This document shows, piece after piece, positions 1-10,869 of a stretch of 64,000 nt of DNA. This stretch comes from Bretschneidera sinensis. Taxonomy: Eukaryota; Streptophyta; Magnoliopsida; Brassicales; Akaniaceae. The notes beneath the pieces were generated by a model. It was given only the letters and a program-made list of their open reading frames with translations, was not told where the DNA came from and ran no database searches. Position 1 is the stretch's first letter, and the number at the start of each line of letters is the position of its first letter. The DNA lies in the NCBI GenBank assembly GCA_023935145.1, contig CM043702.1:59499001-59563000 (forward strand). Direction: 5' to 3'. Both the position numbers and the translations under genes were made by a program.

Positions 1-180
1 TAAAAATTCAAAAATAAATATTATACTATTACCTCATAATTACTTATAGCTTCTCATAATCCTCTATGAAATTCCATAAAAAATCCATTCAAAATTTTGC
101 TCTTTTGACCTTTCTTTGGGTCTCCAAATGTTGTGAAAATACAAGAATTTGAAAGAAAGAAACTGAACGATTTCAGTTTC

Positions 181-181
181 T

Positions 182-222
<41 letters not shown>

Positions 223-246
223 GGAGCTTCAGCCCCCCCCCCCCCC
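181..246. repeat. (CA)n(TA)n microsatellite and poly-C run
   Basis: A compound dinucleotide repeat, CA then TA, covers about 182-222. After a 10-base spacer comes an uninterrupted run of 14 C at 233-246. Such sites are prone to length change and sequencing error. Confidence 0.95.
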
Positions 247-648
247 ACTTAACTTTCTACTTTCTTAAAAAAACTCCACGTTTTTTTTTTCTTTTTGTTA
301 GTCTTCAGCAGCCGCCCCCCTCCCACCAAACTCTCTCATCATTTTGTTTTGTCCCTTTTTTTTAAAAAAAAAGACCTCCACTGGGTAATGGTGGAAGCAC
401 CATTTTTTTTTAATATTTTTTTCCTTCTTTTCCTTTCTCCTTTTCTTTTATTTATTCTTGTCTTTGGTTTTTTTTTACTATTCACCCTTTTTACTATTCA
501 CGATTTACTATTCACATTTTATTATTCATTTTTTTTAAGAATTATTTTATTCAATATTAATCCTTCGCATAAATATATTAATTAAAATTCATGACATATT
601 TATCAAATTACTTCTTTACCCTTAATTCATGAATACGGGTATCACAGG

Positions 649-1381
649 TCACCCAAAACCCAAGACCCGAGATGACTCGTAACTCGAATGATTTGAGTTT
701 GAAACGACCCGAACCCAACCTACCCGATTGCCACCTCTAAATAAAATACAGAGTTTGGTATCTCATATCTACTTAGCTCTCCTCTCTCACCCTATTTCCT
801 CTGCCTCTTCCCCTCCTCTATTCCTCTTAGCCTATTTTTCTGTATCTCTCCACTTATCTTCTCTTTTTCTCTCTTTATTCTTTGTCTACTTCTCCTTCAA
901 TTTATTTATGCTTCTTCTGTAACCATCTTATATTAGCAACAATCGTAGTCGCTTACATAAATCCCTCAAGAGAACATAAGGACATATTTTCAACTAATGG
1001 AAAAGAAAGATTAAGTTACAAAGCGAGAAGATATAATGAACAACGGATCATTTTGATGTTTGAATAGATAATAAAATCGTGAAACTGTAAAAGCACAATA
1101 GAAAGAAAGACTAAGTACCTGAATAGATGCAACAACATACTTGATGATGTCTCCGGAAGGCTTCTTTCTAATTGATATAACTGCTTCAATTGATCCATCA
1201 AGTTGTCAGACTGAGGTAAGGAACCTGATGCTTGAAGCTTTTGGTGCATATCTCATTGTGATGGATTAAGACTGTTGCTGCAAACAAAGCTGCACACGCT
1301 ATTGTTAAAGTCCAACTAAAAGAGAGAGCAACACTAGGATACCCCTTAGGTTGGTTAATTCAGATTCTTCATCCACTGAAA
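649..1381. repeat. dispersed duplication, copy 1
   Basis: This block is repeated at 3635-4280 in the same orientation with about 90% identity by eye, starting at TCACCCAAAACCC and ending at CCACTGAA. Copy 1 has 87 bases (1085-1171) that copy 2 lacks. On the minus strand both copies carry a related short open stretch (1016-1249 here) that looks like a gene fragment, but I do not recognise a family. The ends show no clear terminal repeats. Confidence 0.85.
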
Positions 1382-3197
1382 TTTTCCATGATTCAATCAA
1401 CCAAGTTAGATCCTATGTATTGAGGAAAAATTGATGATGCAGAATGGAAAAGAAAATATTGATTATAATAAGATTATTAGGATTTAGGGTTATTTGTGGG
1501 ATTATTTTGTAAACATACTTTTATTAGGAGCAAGTAGTAATATAGTAGGACTTTAGTTTAGGAAAATATAGATTTTATTAGTATTTATTTTATTAGGGAT
1601 TTAGGGTTTCCTATTATATTTAGGATTGATCCCTATATATGCACCTTTAGTACATTGGAATTATTCAGATATTGATAATAAAATTTGAGCAAACCTATCT
1701 CTCTAATTTTCTCCCCTCCAATTCTCTTTCTTCTCTATTGTTTCTGTCTCTTATCTTCTATGTATTCTTCTATCTTCTTCTCTTTTTCTCTACTTTTTTT
1801 CCTTTCTTCTACTTCTTTTATTATTCTCCCATTCCGTCTTCCCTCTATTATTCTTCTCCCCTAGCCCCTGATTTCTTCCCCTTTTTGTAATCTATTCTAG
1901 ATCAATCGAGACTCTCTTCCTAACATTTTCCAAGATTCTCATAAGATGAAGAGGAAGTGGAAGATATAAACCCATGCTTTGGAGCTCATTACTCACATAA
2001 ATTTTATCCCTTTCTTGAACATTCTCCACAACTTGGGACACTTCTATCGAATTAATAAAAAGATGATAAGTCGACAAAGGAGAAACGACTAAGAGAAGGT
2101 AAAAGTTTTCTTCTGTAAAATAATTTAAGGCTTATATGGAATATAATGTCCAAGATGCTCATATGCTTCTCATAAAAGACAAACACCTTCTCAAAGATCT
2201 TACTAATGCAACTTACGACATGGTAAGAAACACTAAAATTTGTATCATTACATCAGTTTTGGGTTTTGGTTATTTTTAGGATTATTTTGCATTTGAGCTT
2301 TCCTAGTGAATCAAGTAGGAATATTCTAAAATCTTAGGTTTAGGAAATTTTAAGAGTTTTATTTGGGCTTGATTTCATTATCTTATTTAGTTATTTGTGG
2401 TGCCTATATAAGAGCACCTATATTAGGGTTTTAGGTAGACTTGAATCAAAGAACAAAATTAGAGGTGCTAAAACTTGACCCTATTAACCCGAAACCCGAT
2501 CTGCTCGAAATCCGAAAACATATAAAAATAATGTGACCCGAACTTGAGACACCTTAAACCCAAAATGACTTGTGCCCAAAACAACTTGAAACCCAAATAA
2601 CCTGAAACCCAAAATGACTCGAGCTAGAAACGACCCGAAATCTGAGAGAACATGAACTTGACTTGACCCGAAACTTGAGACTAGCAGACTCAAAACCCGA
2701 GTTAACCTGAAATTCTTTTAAATCAAGATTAACTTTATTATTATTATGATTTGGGCTTTATATCCCAAATATTTATAAAACCAAAATTACATAGTTTTGA
2801 TGCATTAAAAAAATAAGACTAGAGTCAAAATAATATGCCTCATAAAAAAGAATCTTATAAATAGATCAATAGATTTAAGCTAATTTACAATTTAACTATC
2901 AAATTTATTAGATTCTTTTATATTGAAATTTTATTAAAAAATTACATTTAATTTTAACTTTCTAGATTTTCTTATATTAAACTTTACAAAGTTTATGAAT
3001 TGGGCGTTACCTCCAAATTAAATATAAAAGTATTACTATTTTTATTGAACTTTATTATTTTAGCCTTTAAAAAGTTTGGGTTGGGCTTTATATCTCAACT
3101 AATTATAAAATCAAATCCATGTAGTTTAATATTTAAAATTTAAAAAACTGTACACATGGCATTATCTAAACGCTTCTAAAGAAAGCATTTCAAATAG

Positions 3198-3198
<1 letters not shown>

Positions 3199-3234
<36 letters not shown>
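3199..3234. repeat. (TA)n microsatellite
   Basis: About 18 uninterrupted TA units. Confidence 0.95.
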
Positions 3235-3236
<2 letters not shown>

Positions 3237-3634
3237 TTTTGCATGTGTTTTATACGTATTTATATGATAAAAAAAATAGTATAATATAATCACCCTAAAA
3301 TATAAGAGATTCAAGAGGCTCTCATTTCATAATTTTTTAAAAGAGTTATGTTTTCGCCATCTCACTCTTGTTGTCCCGTATGTGCTCTACGAATTGGCTA
3401 CCTTATCACAACCTAGACTTAGAGTTTAATCTATTATGTTATTAACGAAGAGAAAAAAGCTAAGAACAAAATTTATCTACATTTATTATTGCTAAAATGA
3501 ATTTAATTAGTAATTACATTGAAATTTAAAAAAAATAAAAAATAAACTAACTTAATAGGTCAACCCGAATTCAAATGAACGGTAAAATGAAATCACAAAA
3601 AATTGGAAGAAAAAATTGGTGCAACCCGATGGGA

Positions 3635-4280
3635 TCACCCAAAACCCGAGACCCGAGATGACTCGTAACTCGAATGATTTGAGTTTGAAACGACCCGAAC
3701 CCAACCTACCCGATTGCCACCTCCAAATAAAATACAGAGTTTGGTATCTCATATCTACTTAGCTCTCCTCTCTCACCCTATTTCCTCTGCCTCTTCCCCT
3801 CCTCTATTCCTCTTAGCCTATTTTTTTGTATCTCTCCACCTATCTTCCCCTTTTCTCTCTTTATTCTTTTTCTACTTCTCCTTTAATCATATTCTGTTTC
3901 TTGTGTAACCGTCTTACATCAGCAACAGTCGTAGTCGCTTACATAAATCCCTCAAGAGAACATAAGGACATATTTTCAACTAATGCAAAAGAAGGATTAA
4001 GTTACAAAGCGAGAAAATATAATGAACAACGAATCATTTTGATGTTTGAATAGATAACGAAATCGTGAAATTGATATAACTGCTTCTGTTGATCCATCAA
4101 GTTGTCAGGTTGAAGCAAGGAACCTGATGCCTGAAGCCTTTGGTGCATATCTCGTTGTGATGGATTAAGACTGCTGCTGCAAACGCAGCTGCACACATTG
4201 TTGTTAAAGTCCAACTAAAGGAGGCAGCAACACTAGGGTACCCCCTAGGTTGGTCAATTCAGATTCCTCATCCACTGAAT
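3635..4280. repeat. dispersed duplication, copy 2
   Basis: Second copy of the block at 649-1381. It ends 28 bases beyond the reconstructed stop of the minus-strand PPR gene, so it lies in that gene's 3' flank. It lacks the 87 bases at 1085-1171 of copy 1; the join is after TCGTGAAA. Copy 1 has no PPR sequence next to it, so only the flank was duplicated. Confidence 0.85.
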
Positions 4281-4307
4281 TTTTTCTGGTCATACCAAGC
4301 TCCCAAG

Positions 4308-4868
4308 TTACCAGTAATAGCCACAAAAACGTGAACCATGAACCATCTTGAATGTGCTGAAATCTGTTTCCATCTCGAATTATAATCTTACTTTTGGTAG
4401 TCTTGGACATAAATTTCATAAAAGAATGACAGCCCCCACAATTACAGAGATTTTTCATAATCTGTATGGGTACCCCATTTGGTGCATGCAAAACCCCATA
4501 TGCAACAGCAAGTTTCTCACTGTTGTAAAGAAGCCCAATCTGTTTTGTTCCTCTTGGGCATTGTGATGAAAAAAGTTTGTATCTGGCAAATAACCTGTTG
4601 ATCTGAAGTGTCCATAAAAGTCCTCCAGTGCAGTGTGAATCTCTTCAATACTTTCAAGTGTCTTGTCCCCTGTAAGAAAGCCTGTTCTTGATATGAATCC
4701 AGCTAATCCCTGGTTCTTTAATTACCCCCCAATCTTTCATCAATTTCCTTATCTCCCCTACTTTGTCCCACATGTCTTGAGATGCATATATATTTGATAG
4801 CAAGGCATAAGTCCCAGATCTTTGTGTCCCCATTTGGAAAAGTCTCTCAGCAACTCTACGGCCAAGCT
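4308..4868 (-). other. remnant E and DYW-deaminase domain of the PPR gene
   Basis: Three short frames carry the expected C-terminal order. 4872-4654 has the E-motif helix (YALLSNIYASQ) and the PG-box-like KEPGISWI. 4680-4555 reads as the E+ stretch in a second frame. 4545-4330 has NSEKLA, CGGCH and IIIRDGNRF in a third. The zinc-binding signature of the DYW deaminase is HxE plus CxxCH. Here CxxCH is present, but the H of HSE is N, so the catalytic site would be lost even with the frame mended. The last codons, in a fourth frame, read CGYYW and then stop (4308-4310) in place of the usual CGDYW. Confidence 0.75.
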
Positions 4869-7049
4869 TCATGTTACAATAGACCTTACAAGAAGAAGCG
4901 CATCCCAGGTCTCGAAATCCGGCTTTATAGGCATGTTATTGATGAGAGCTTCGGCTTCAGAAAGCTTTCCAGACCTCCCTAGGAGATCAACAATACAGGT
5001 GTAGTGATAAACCAATGGAGTGATCCCATAATCTTGGCTCATGGATTTGAAATAGGCCCAACCTTTTTCGACCAACCCCGCATGGCTACAAGCACCTAAA
5101 ACCCCTAGGAAACTAATTTCATTTGGAGAAACTCCTGATTCTTCCATCTGTTCAAAGACTTCAATGGCTTCTTTGCCAAGTCCATTCTGTGCACAACCAG
5201 TTAAAACTGCATTCCATGTGACTATATCTCGTTCAGGCATCTCTCTGAAGACGCAGAGGCCATCCAGACTCCCACACTTAAAGTACATTGATGTCAGAGA
5301 ATTAGAAACACATAAACATGAATCAAATCCATATTTAAATATCAATGCATGAAATTGTTCCCCAAGCTTCGTTAAACCTAGAGTGCCACAAGCACTGAGA
5401 AGGCAAGTAACTGTTATGTCTTTTGGTTTCATTCCTGTGGATAACATCTCAAGAAACAAATACAAAGCGTTTTCTCCTAGCGCAGCTTGAACATAAGCTG
5501 ATATAATGGCTGTCCAAGACACAACATCCCGCTCTGGCATCCTCTGGAAAATGTTTAGGGCATCATCTAACGTGTAGTTCTTCGGAAACCCAGAAATATC
5601 CGAATTCCAAGATACCGTGTCTCTCACTCTCATTGTACTAAAACCATGAGAGACTTCTTCCATGTTATTGCATTTTGCATACAAGGAAATCAGCCCATTT
5701 CCAATATATGAATTATACTGGCACCTTGCCTTAATAGTGAGTGAGTGTATTTGTCTACCCATCTCAAGATCCCCAATGTTGGCACAAGCAAATAGGACAC
5801 TGGTAAAGCCTGAATGAGTGGGAACATTCCCAGTTCTATGTAGCTCAGCAAACAACTGCAAAGCTTCACTATACCTTCCATTCTGCACGAACCCAGAAAT
5901 CATAGCTGCCCAAGAAGCAGCATGTCTCACAGGCATTCTAAGAAACATTTCTTTCGCTTCTTCAAGCATTCCATTCTGCGCATACCCAGCAAGCATAGCA
6001 TTCCATGCAACCACATTTGGGTCCACAATCTCATCAAATATCCGCCTAGCTTCATAAATCCTCCCCTTCTGAGCATACGCAGACATCATTGTTGTCTGTG
6101 TAGCAACACCCTTTTCACGATCCTTTTCATATAAAGCAGCTGCATCATCCAATCTGTTACATTGCGAGAATGCAGCAATCATTGTGGTCCATGAGTATTC
6201 ATTCCTATCCGGCATTGTCTTAAAAAAATTATATGCATCATCCAAACTCCCGTTCCTGGTATACGCGTTCACAATCGCTGTGCCCACAACAACATCATCC
6301 TCAAACCCCATCTTGATTGCCATGGTCCTTAAACTGCCAACAAAATCCAAATCATTCAGGCCCATTATCGCAGATAATCCAACCACAAATAATGCCTGGT
6401 CCGGCCTCACCCCACTTCTCAACATCGTCAAAAAAACACCCCAAGCTTTATTATACTCACTTATCTCAACATACCCAGAAACCATAAGCAACCAACTCAC
6501 GTTGTTCCTCTCTTCCATCCTATCAAACATCTCCATAGCTTCCCTCATCATCCCACATCTAGAATATCCCGTAATCATTGAATTCCAAGACGAAACATTT
6601 CTCTGAGGCATCTCATCGAACACCTCTCTTGCTCTCCTTAGCTCACCATTTCGCACATACCCACTGACCAAAGCATTCCAAGAAACAACATTGCGCTCCG
6701 GCATCAATTCAAACACCGTCCTAGCCTCATCTGTTAGTCCATATTTAGCATAGCCAGATAGCAAAATCGTCCAAGTTCTTATATTCTTGCCTGGAAATAA
6801 AGTGAAGAGTGACTTTGCTTCTTCTAACAGTCCGTTCTGTGTGTACCCAGAAATCATAGAGTTCCATGAGACTGAGTCTCGCTGTGTCATTAAATCAAAC
6901 ATTTTGCGAGCTTCCTTGACTCGGCCGAGTCTACCGAGCTGTTGGATCGTTTTGTTGCACTGAAAGAGATGGGCTTGAGGGGATTGCTGTTGCGTTGGGA
7001 GAGAGAGAGTAGTGAGAGAGCGTAAGTGGGAGAAACGATAGGTTATCAT
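4308..7049 (-). pseudogene. PLS-class PPR protein with broken E/DYW C-terminus
   Basis: Pentatricopeptide-repeat proteins of the PLS-DYW class bind organellar RNA one base per repeat and direct C-to-U editing in mitochondria or plastids. The open part is 726 codons (7049 to 4869). It begins with a short R/S/T-rich leader (about residues 1-30) that looks like an organelle transit peptide, followed by about 18 PPR units recognisable by recurring SWNSMISGY, MPERNVVSWNA and LFACANIGDLEMG-type helices. No intron is visible, as is usual for the family. The frame is lost near 4886, where one base seems missing after the WDALLL motif, and recovered in other frames down to a stop at 4308-4310. Four frameshifts in total (near 4886, 4682, 4550 and 4330) place the E and DYW parts out of frame. 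As it stands the product would stop after the repeats, so I call it a pseudogene. A truncated PPR that works with a separate DYW partner is possible, and sequencing error at some indels cannot be excluded. Confidence 0.85.
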
Positions 7050-8827
7050 TGAACAAGGAGGAGTAGGCCTAGTTATGGTGATAAATGAAGGGGAGCAATG
7101 TCGAAGAGGGACAAGAAGTTGATAAATAAAGGCGAGGAACTAAGCTCGAACACACCGTTTCTCTGTCGAGCAAAGCTCAAATTGTTGGAAATGAAGTTTT
7201 TAGGTGAGTTCTTGTTGTACGGCAACTTATGCATTCGTCTTTGCAATCTTAATGATTTTTTCTGGTTGGTTCCATTAGTATAAAGCGGTCCCAAAATTGT
7301 CTTGGTATGTGGGGTAAAACCTAATTCTAATTTTAAAACCGTGCATGTTGAAATTGAATCCTGTAAGTTATCAAATTGAATCCTGATCTCAATTTCAATT
7401 GACAGAATACCAAGGTAGCACCTATGTGGTACTGAAGTGGACAAAAATGGTTGGACAAATCCTGTCCATTTATACACGTTCAAAAAAAATACATTTTTAT
7501 CCTTCAATTAATCATTTCTAACCAATTTCATCATAATCTTGTAGTACTAACCATAATCTGTTGTCATCCCTAAAAATGACATAATAGAGATGGAATTTGA
7601 ACAGTTGTGCAACCCTACAAAGCTTGCATTGTGTTTGGGGTGGATTGCAATCACATTAAAATGAATTTATTTTTGGTAGAATTGGTTAGAGAATGAGAAC
7701 TCACGGAATTTTTTTTACAAGAAAACTCTAGAAATTTGAAAGAGTTTGAAAAAGAAAATGAGTTAAATTGGAGAGTTTGAACATCAGTGGAAGTCTAATA
7801 TCATGTTTTGTAAAAATTGACTTTTGTAGTTTTTTTTTACCACATTATTGCTAACCTGGTGCATCCACATTTGCGTTATATCAATTGAAATTGAGATTAT
7901 GACTCAATTTTGATAATTTAACAAGTTATATGACTCAATTGCAATAATCTATAATTGAATAATCAAATTGAAATTGGAGACTTAGTTGACTGACGAAAAA
8001 TAAGTTTCACCCAAATATGTAAAGTAATATGGTGCATCCACATTTGCGTTATATCAATTGAAATTAAGATTATGACTCAATTTTGATAATTTAACAAATT
8101 ATATGACTCAATTGCAATAATCGATAATTGAATAATCAAATTGACATTGGAAACTTAGTTGACCGACGAAAAATAAGTTTCACCCAAATATGTAAAGTAG
8201 TAACTACACACGCATGTTTGGCGCAAAATGCACAATTCAGACGCACTTTTATAGGCACTTTTGCAACATTAAAACTGGTTAAAAAAACTGTAAAACAATT
8301 AAATTAACCTAACCACTTACATAAGTCTAAACCCACTTCCATTATCACCATTAAAGATCGCCATCCCAAAAAGACCCATAAGGCCATGATCACTTTTAAT
8401 TATCAACATCCTTTGATTTATGAAACTAATCTATATAGGACTGTGTTTGTTTTAAACAACAAATCTCAAACACCTTTAAAACTTGAACAAAACATTGAAG
8501 AAGAAGCCTTGAATCATCATTAGATTAGCTTCAATCTTGAGTGGATGTCATGTGAGCAATCAAGTCAATCACAAGTGAATTTTCCACTAGCCACTTTTAA
8601 TCAAATTCTTGTGCTCTGTTTATTAAAGAAATTTCTTCGTGCCATATTTCCGATCAAGAATACATATTCAAAAGATTAAAATTCTTGTGCTCTGCTTATT
8701 AAAGAAATTTCTTCAAGAATACACATTCATAGGGTTATAGATTCTTAACCCTTCTTTGATCAAGTCTAACTCCCCTTGAGATCTATAATAATTCAGGGAA
8801 AAAAAAAGATTTAGGCACAAAATTGCT
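7050..8827. other. intergenic region upstream of the PPR gene
   Basis: No supported gene. A 144-codon minus-strand frame at 7073-7507 has no recognisable domain and partly overlaps the likely 5' flank of the PPR gene. The stretch holds a tandem duplication (7858-8203) and AT-rich DNA. Confidence 0.55.
7858..8203. repeat. tandem duplication, two units of 173 bp
   Basis: The unit starting GGTGCATCCACATTTGCG at 7858 is repeated from 8031 with only a few substitutions, for example AATTGAGATT versus AATTAAGATT. The copies abut exactly. Confidence 0.95.
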
Positions 8828-9106
8828 GATGTAGTGAATAATTCTCCTTCTAATGATCTGGTGACACGTGGATAATTCTCTCTTCAATGATCTGGCGACG
8901 CATGAATGACTATTCACCAATTACGATCGAACATGTGGATGGTTAAAACCTCTAGAGGTCGTTATGATAACAATGTTTGCAAAAGACACGTGGCAAAACA
9001 ATCATTAGGCCATTACTGCCAACGACCCTCTCGTGCAATGCCTCAGCGAAATTCAAGGGATAATATCATCCCCGAGGATGGTAATAGATTTGATTCCCTA
9101 AACTAA

Positions 9107-9344
9107 TATAAAAAGGGGTCTAAGGTACGCAGAAATTCATTCATAATGAAAATACTGTCACTGCTTTCATTTTCTCTCTAAAAACCCTGCATTAACAAAA
9201 GCATCGGAGAGTCTTTAGAGGTATCACCCCTCTTTCCTCTGACGACCCTTTAGATCACCGTTTTCTTTTGTGTTGATTTAGTATCTCAACCCTTCGACCC
9301 GACCGTAGATTTTTGGCATAAACAGATTGACGCCGTTTGTGGGA
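9107..9344 (+). promoter_or_regulatory. TATA box and primer binding site of element G
   Basis: TATAAAAA at 9107-9114 lies in the presumed 5' LTR. At 9327-9344, TTGACGCCGTTTGTGGGA matches the TTGGCGCCGTCTGTGGGA primer site of Tat/Ogre-type elements (reported to pair with tRNA-Arg) at 16 of 18 positions. The end of the 5' LTR should therefore lie just before 9327. Confidence 0.6.
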
Positions 9345-9400
9345 ATCCAATCTCTTGCTGACCAGTAGAAGCGAAGAAATCTAAGAACTCATGGGTTTCC

Positions 9401-10450
9401 ATGCCACCCAGAAACACCACCAAAAATATCGGCAAGGGAATCGCTGGAGCTAGTGCTGCACCTACACGAACTGGCACTCACAGCCAGCAGTCTGTCTCGA
9501 GGTTCCTTGCTACGTTTGAGCACATGGCTTCTAACCATGACCCACGTACTTTTTCGGGAATGTAGCATCCTTACCCGAGATTGAAAGAGATAGATCCCCC
9601 CAAAGATCTTGGGAGGGCCGCTTCGTTGCATCCTGCCATTCCGATGATCCTAGCGCAATTCTTGGAGCTCTCCCGTCTAGTGACGGATCTCGCCGCTGAA
9701 GTTCATGAAGGGGGCAGACAACCCTCGCCTCCATCTCCCCTCTATGCCTCTTGGTAAAACGACCATCCTAGCGACAGACACCCCATCGACAGTCGTTCCG
9801 TTGCAGAATCTTCACCGCCTCATGCCAGTAGATCTAGGGGAGGTTTTTCCTCTAGAAGTAATTTCAGCCTAGACAAATCAATCGAAATAATGGAAGAGAG
9901 GATCAATGAAGCACTCAAAGGCTGAAACTATAACATCTTAGATGAGTTTAGCATCCAGGATCCAACATTCACTCAAGAAGTTCTCGAAGCTTCACTCTCG
10001 CTAAATTTTCAAACACCACAAATCAAGCCCTATTACAACTCAACAGACCCCCTGGATCACTTACAAGACAATTATGATACTACGCCAGCATTCTGATCCT
10101 ATCCTATATCGAGCTTTTCCCCTGGCCCTTAAGAAAGTCACCAATACGTGGTATTATCGGCTAAAGCCAGGAAGCATAAGCTCCTTCAAAGAACTTAGTT
10201 ATGCCTTTGCTTCACACTTTCTCATTAGCAAGGAACCCAGGAAGACCTCAGAAAGTCTTTTCAATATCATCCAGTATCGAGGAGAGAAACTTTGAGCCTA
10301 CATCTCGAGGTTCAATGCAGCCGTATGGGAAATCCCGGACATAGTTGAGAAGTATATGCTGTCCAAGGATGATTAAGCTTTTTGAAAAGAAAGAGAAAGG
10401 GGAAATAAAGAAGAAGACGAAAAACACCAGCGATCCTCGAGGCAAGGCAA
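9401..10450 (+). pseudogene. gag of element G, degenerate
   Basis: Gag is the capsid protein of the retrotransposon particle. An ATG at 9401 opens MPPRNTTKN and the frame runs with stops (first at about 9563) to about 10300. The clearest piece is 10074-10295, with the retrotransposon gag core WYYRLKPGSISSFKEL followed by a LISKEPRKTSESLF helix, typical of plant Tat gag. Frameshifts and stops rule out a working product. Confidence 0.7.
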
Positions 10451-10869
10451 CAACATCACTAGAACAGATATAAAGTCACCACTCGTTTCAAAAGTTTCAC
10501 TCCGCTCAATGCATCCAGGACCAATATCCTGATGTAGATTCAGGACAAAATGATCCTTCGATGGCCTCTGAAGCCACAACGACTTAGTGGAGATTAGAGC
10601 AAGTGGTGCTGATTCCACAAAAATCATGGGAACGACACTGAGGAGTGCCACACTCTTAAGTAGTAGATTAAGGTTTTTATCAACCGAGGGTACTTAAAGG
10701 GGTTTACTGGATAACGATGAGAAAGAACACTCGATCAATCCAAGAGGAGTCCTGAACATCCCTCTATTCAAAACCTAGAGTGTCGAGCTACTCGGAGGAG
10801 TCTAAAGCTGAACTGAGAAGAACCTAAATAGAGGGCCAATAAGTCACAGTCACTAGAATTATCAAAACA

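Larger units (their letters stand above)
1..4307. other. AT-rich intergenic region
   Basis: No convincing gene. The short open frames here (for example 295-585, 728-922, 1672-1890) are pyrimidine-rich low-complexity runs that translate to strings of F, L and S. The stretch holds microsatellites, a duplicated block (649-1381 and 3635-4280) and a segment at about 2460-2710 rich in repeated ACCCGAA-like words. Segments at about 1490-1720 and 2270-2460 have the AT-rich, TATA-containing look of old LTRs (TATATATG near 1635, CTATATAAG near 2404), but I could not pair them. Confidence 0.6.

Noticed and set aside
295..585. 96-codon hydrophobic ORF, apparently a membrane protein
   Set aside because: A T-rich low-complexity run translates as F and L; no start context or homologue pattern.
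7073..7507. 144-codon minus-strand ORF upstream of the PPR gene
   Set aside because: No recognisable domain, and its composition is that of the flanking non-coding DNA.
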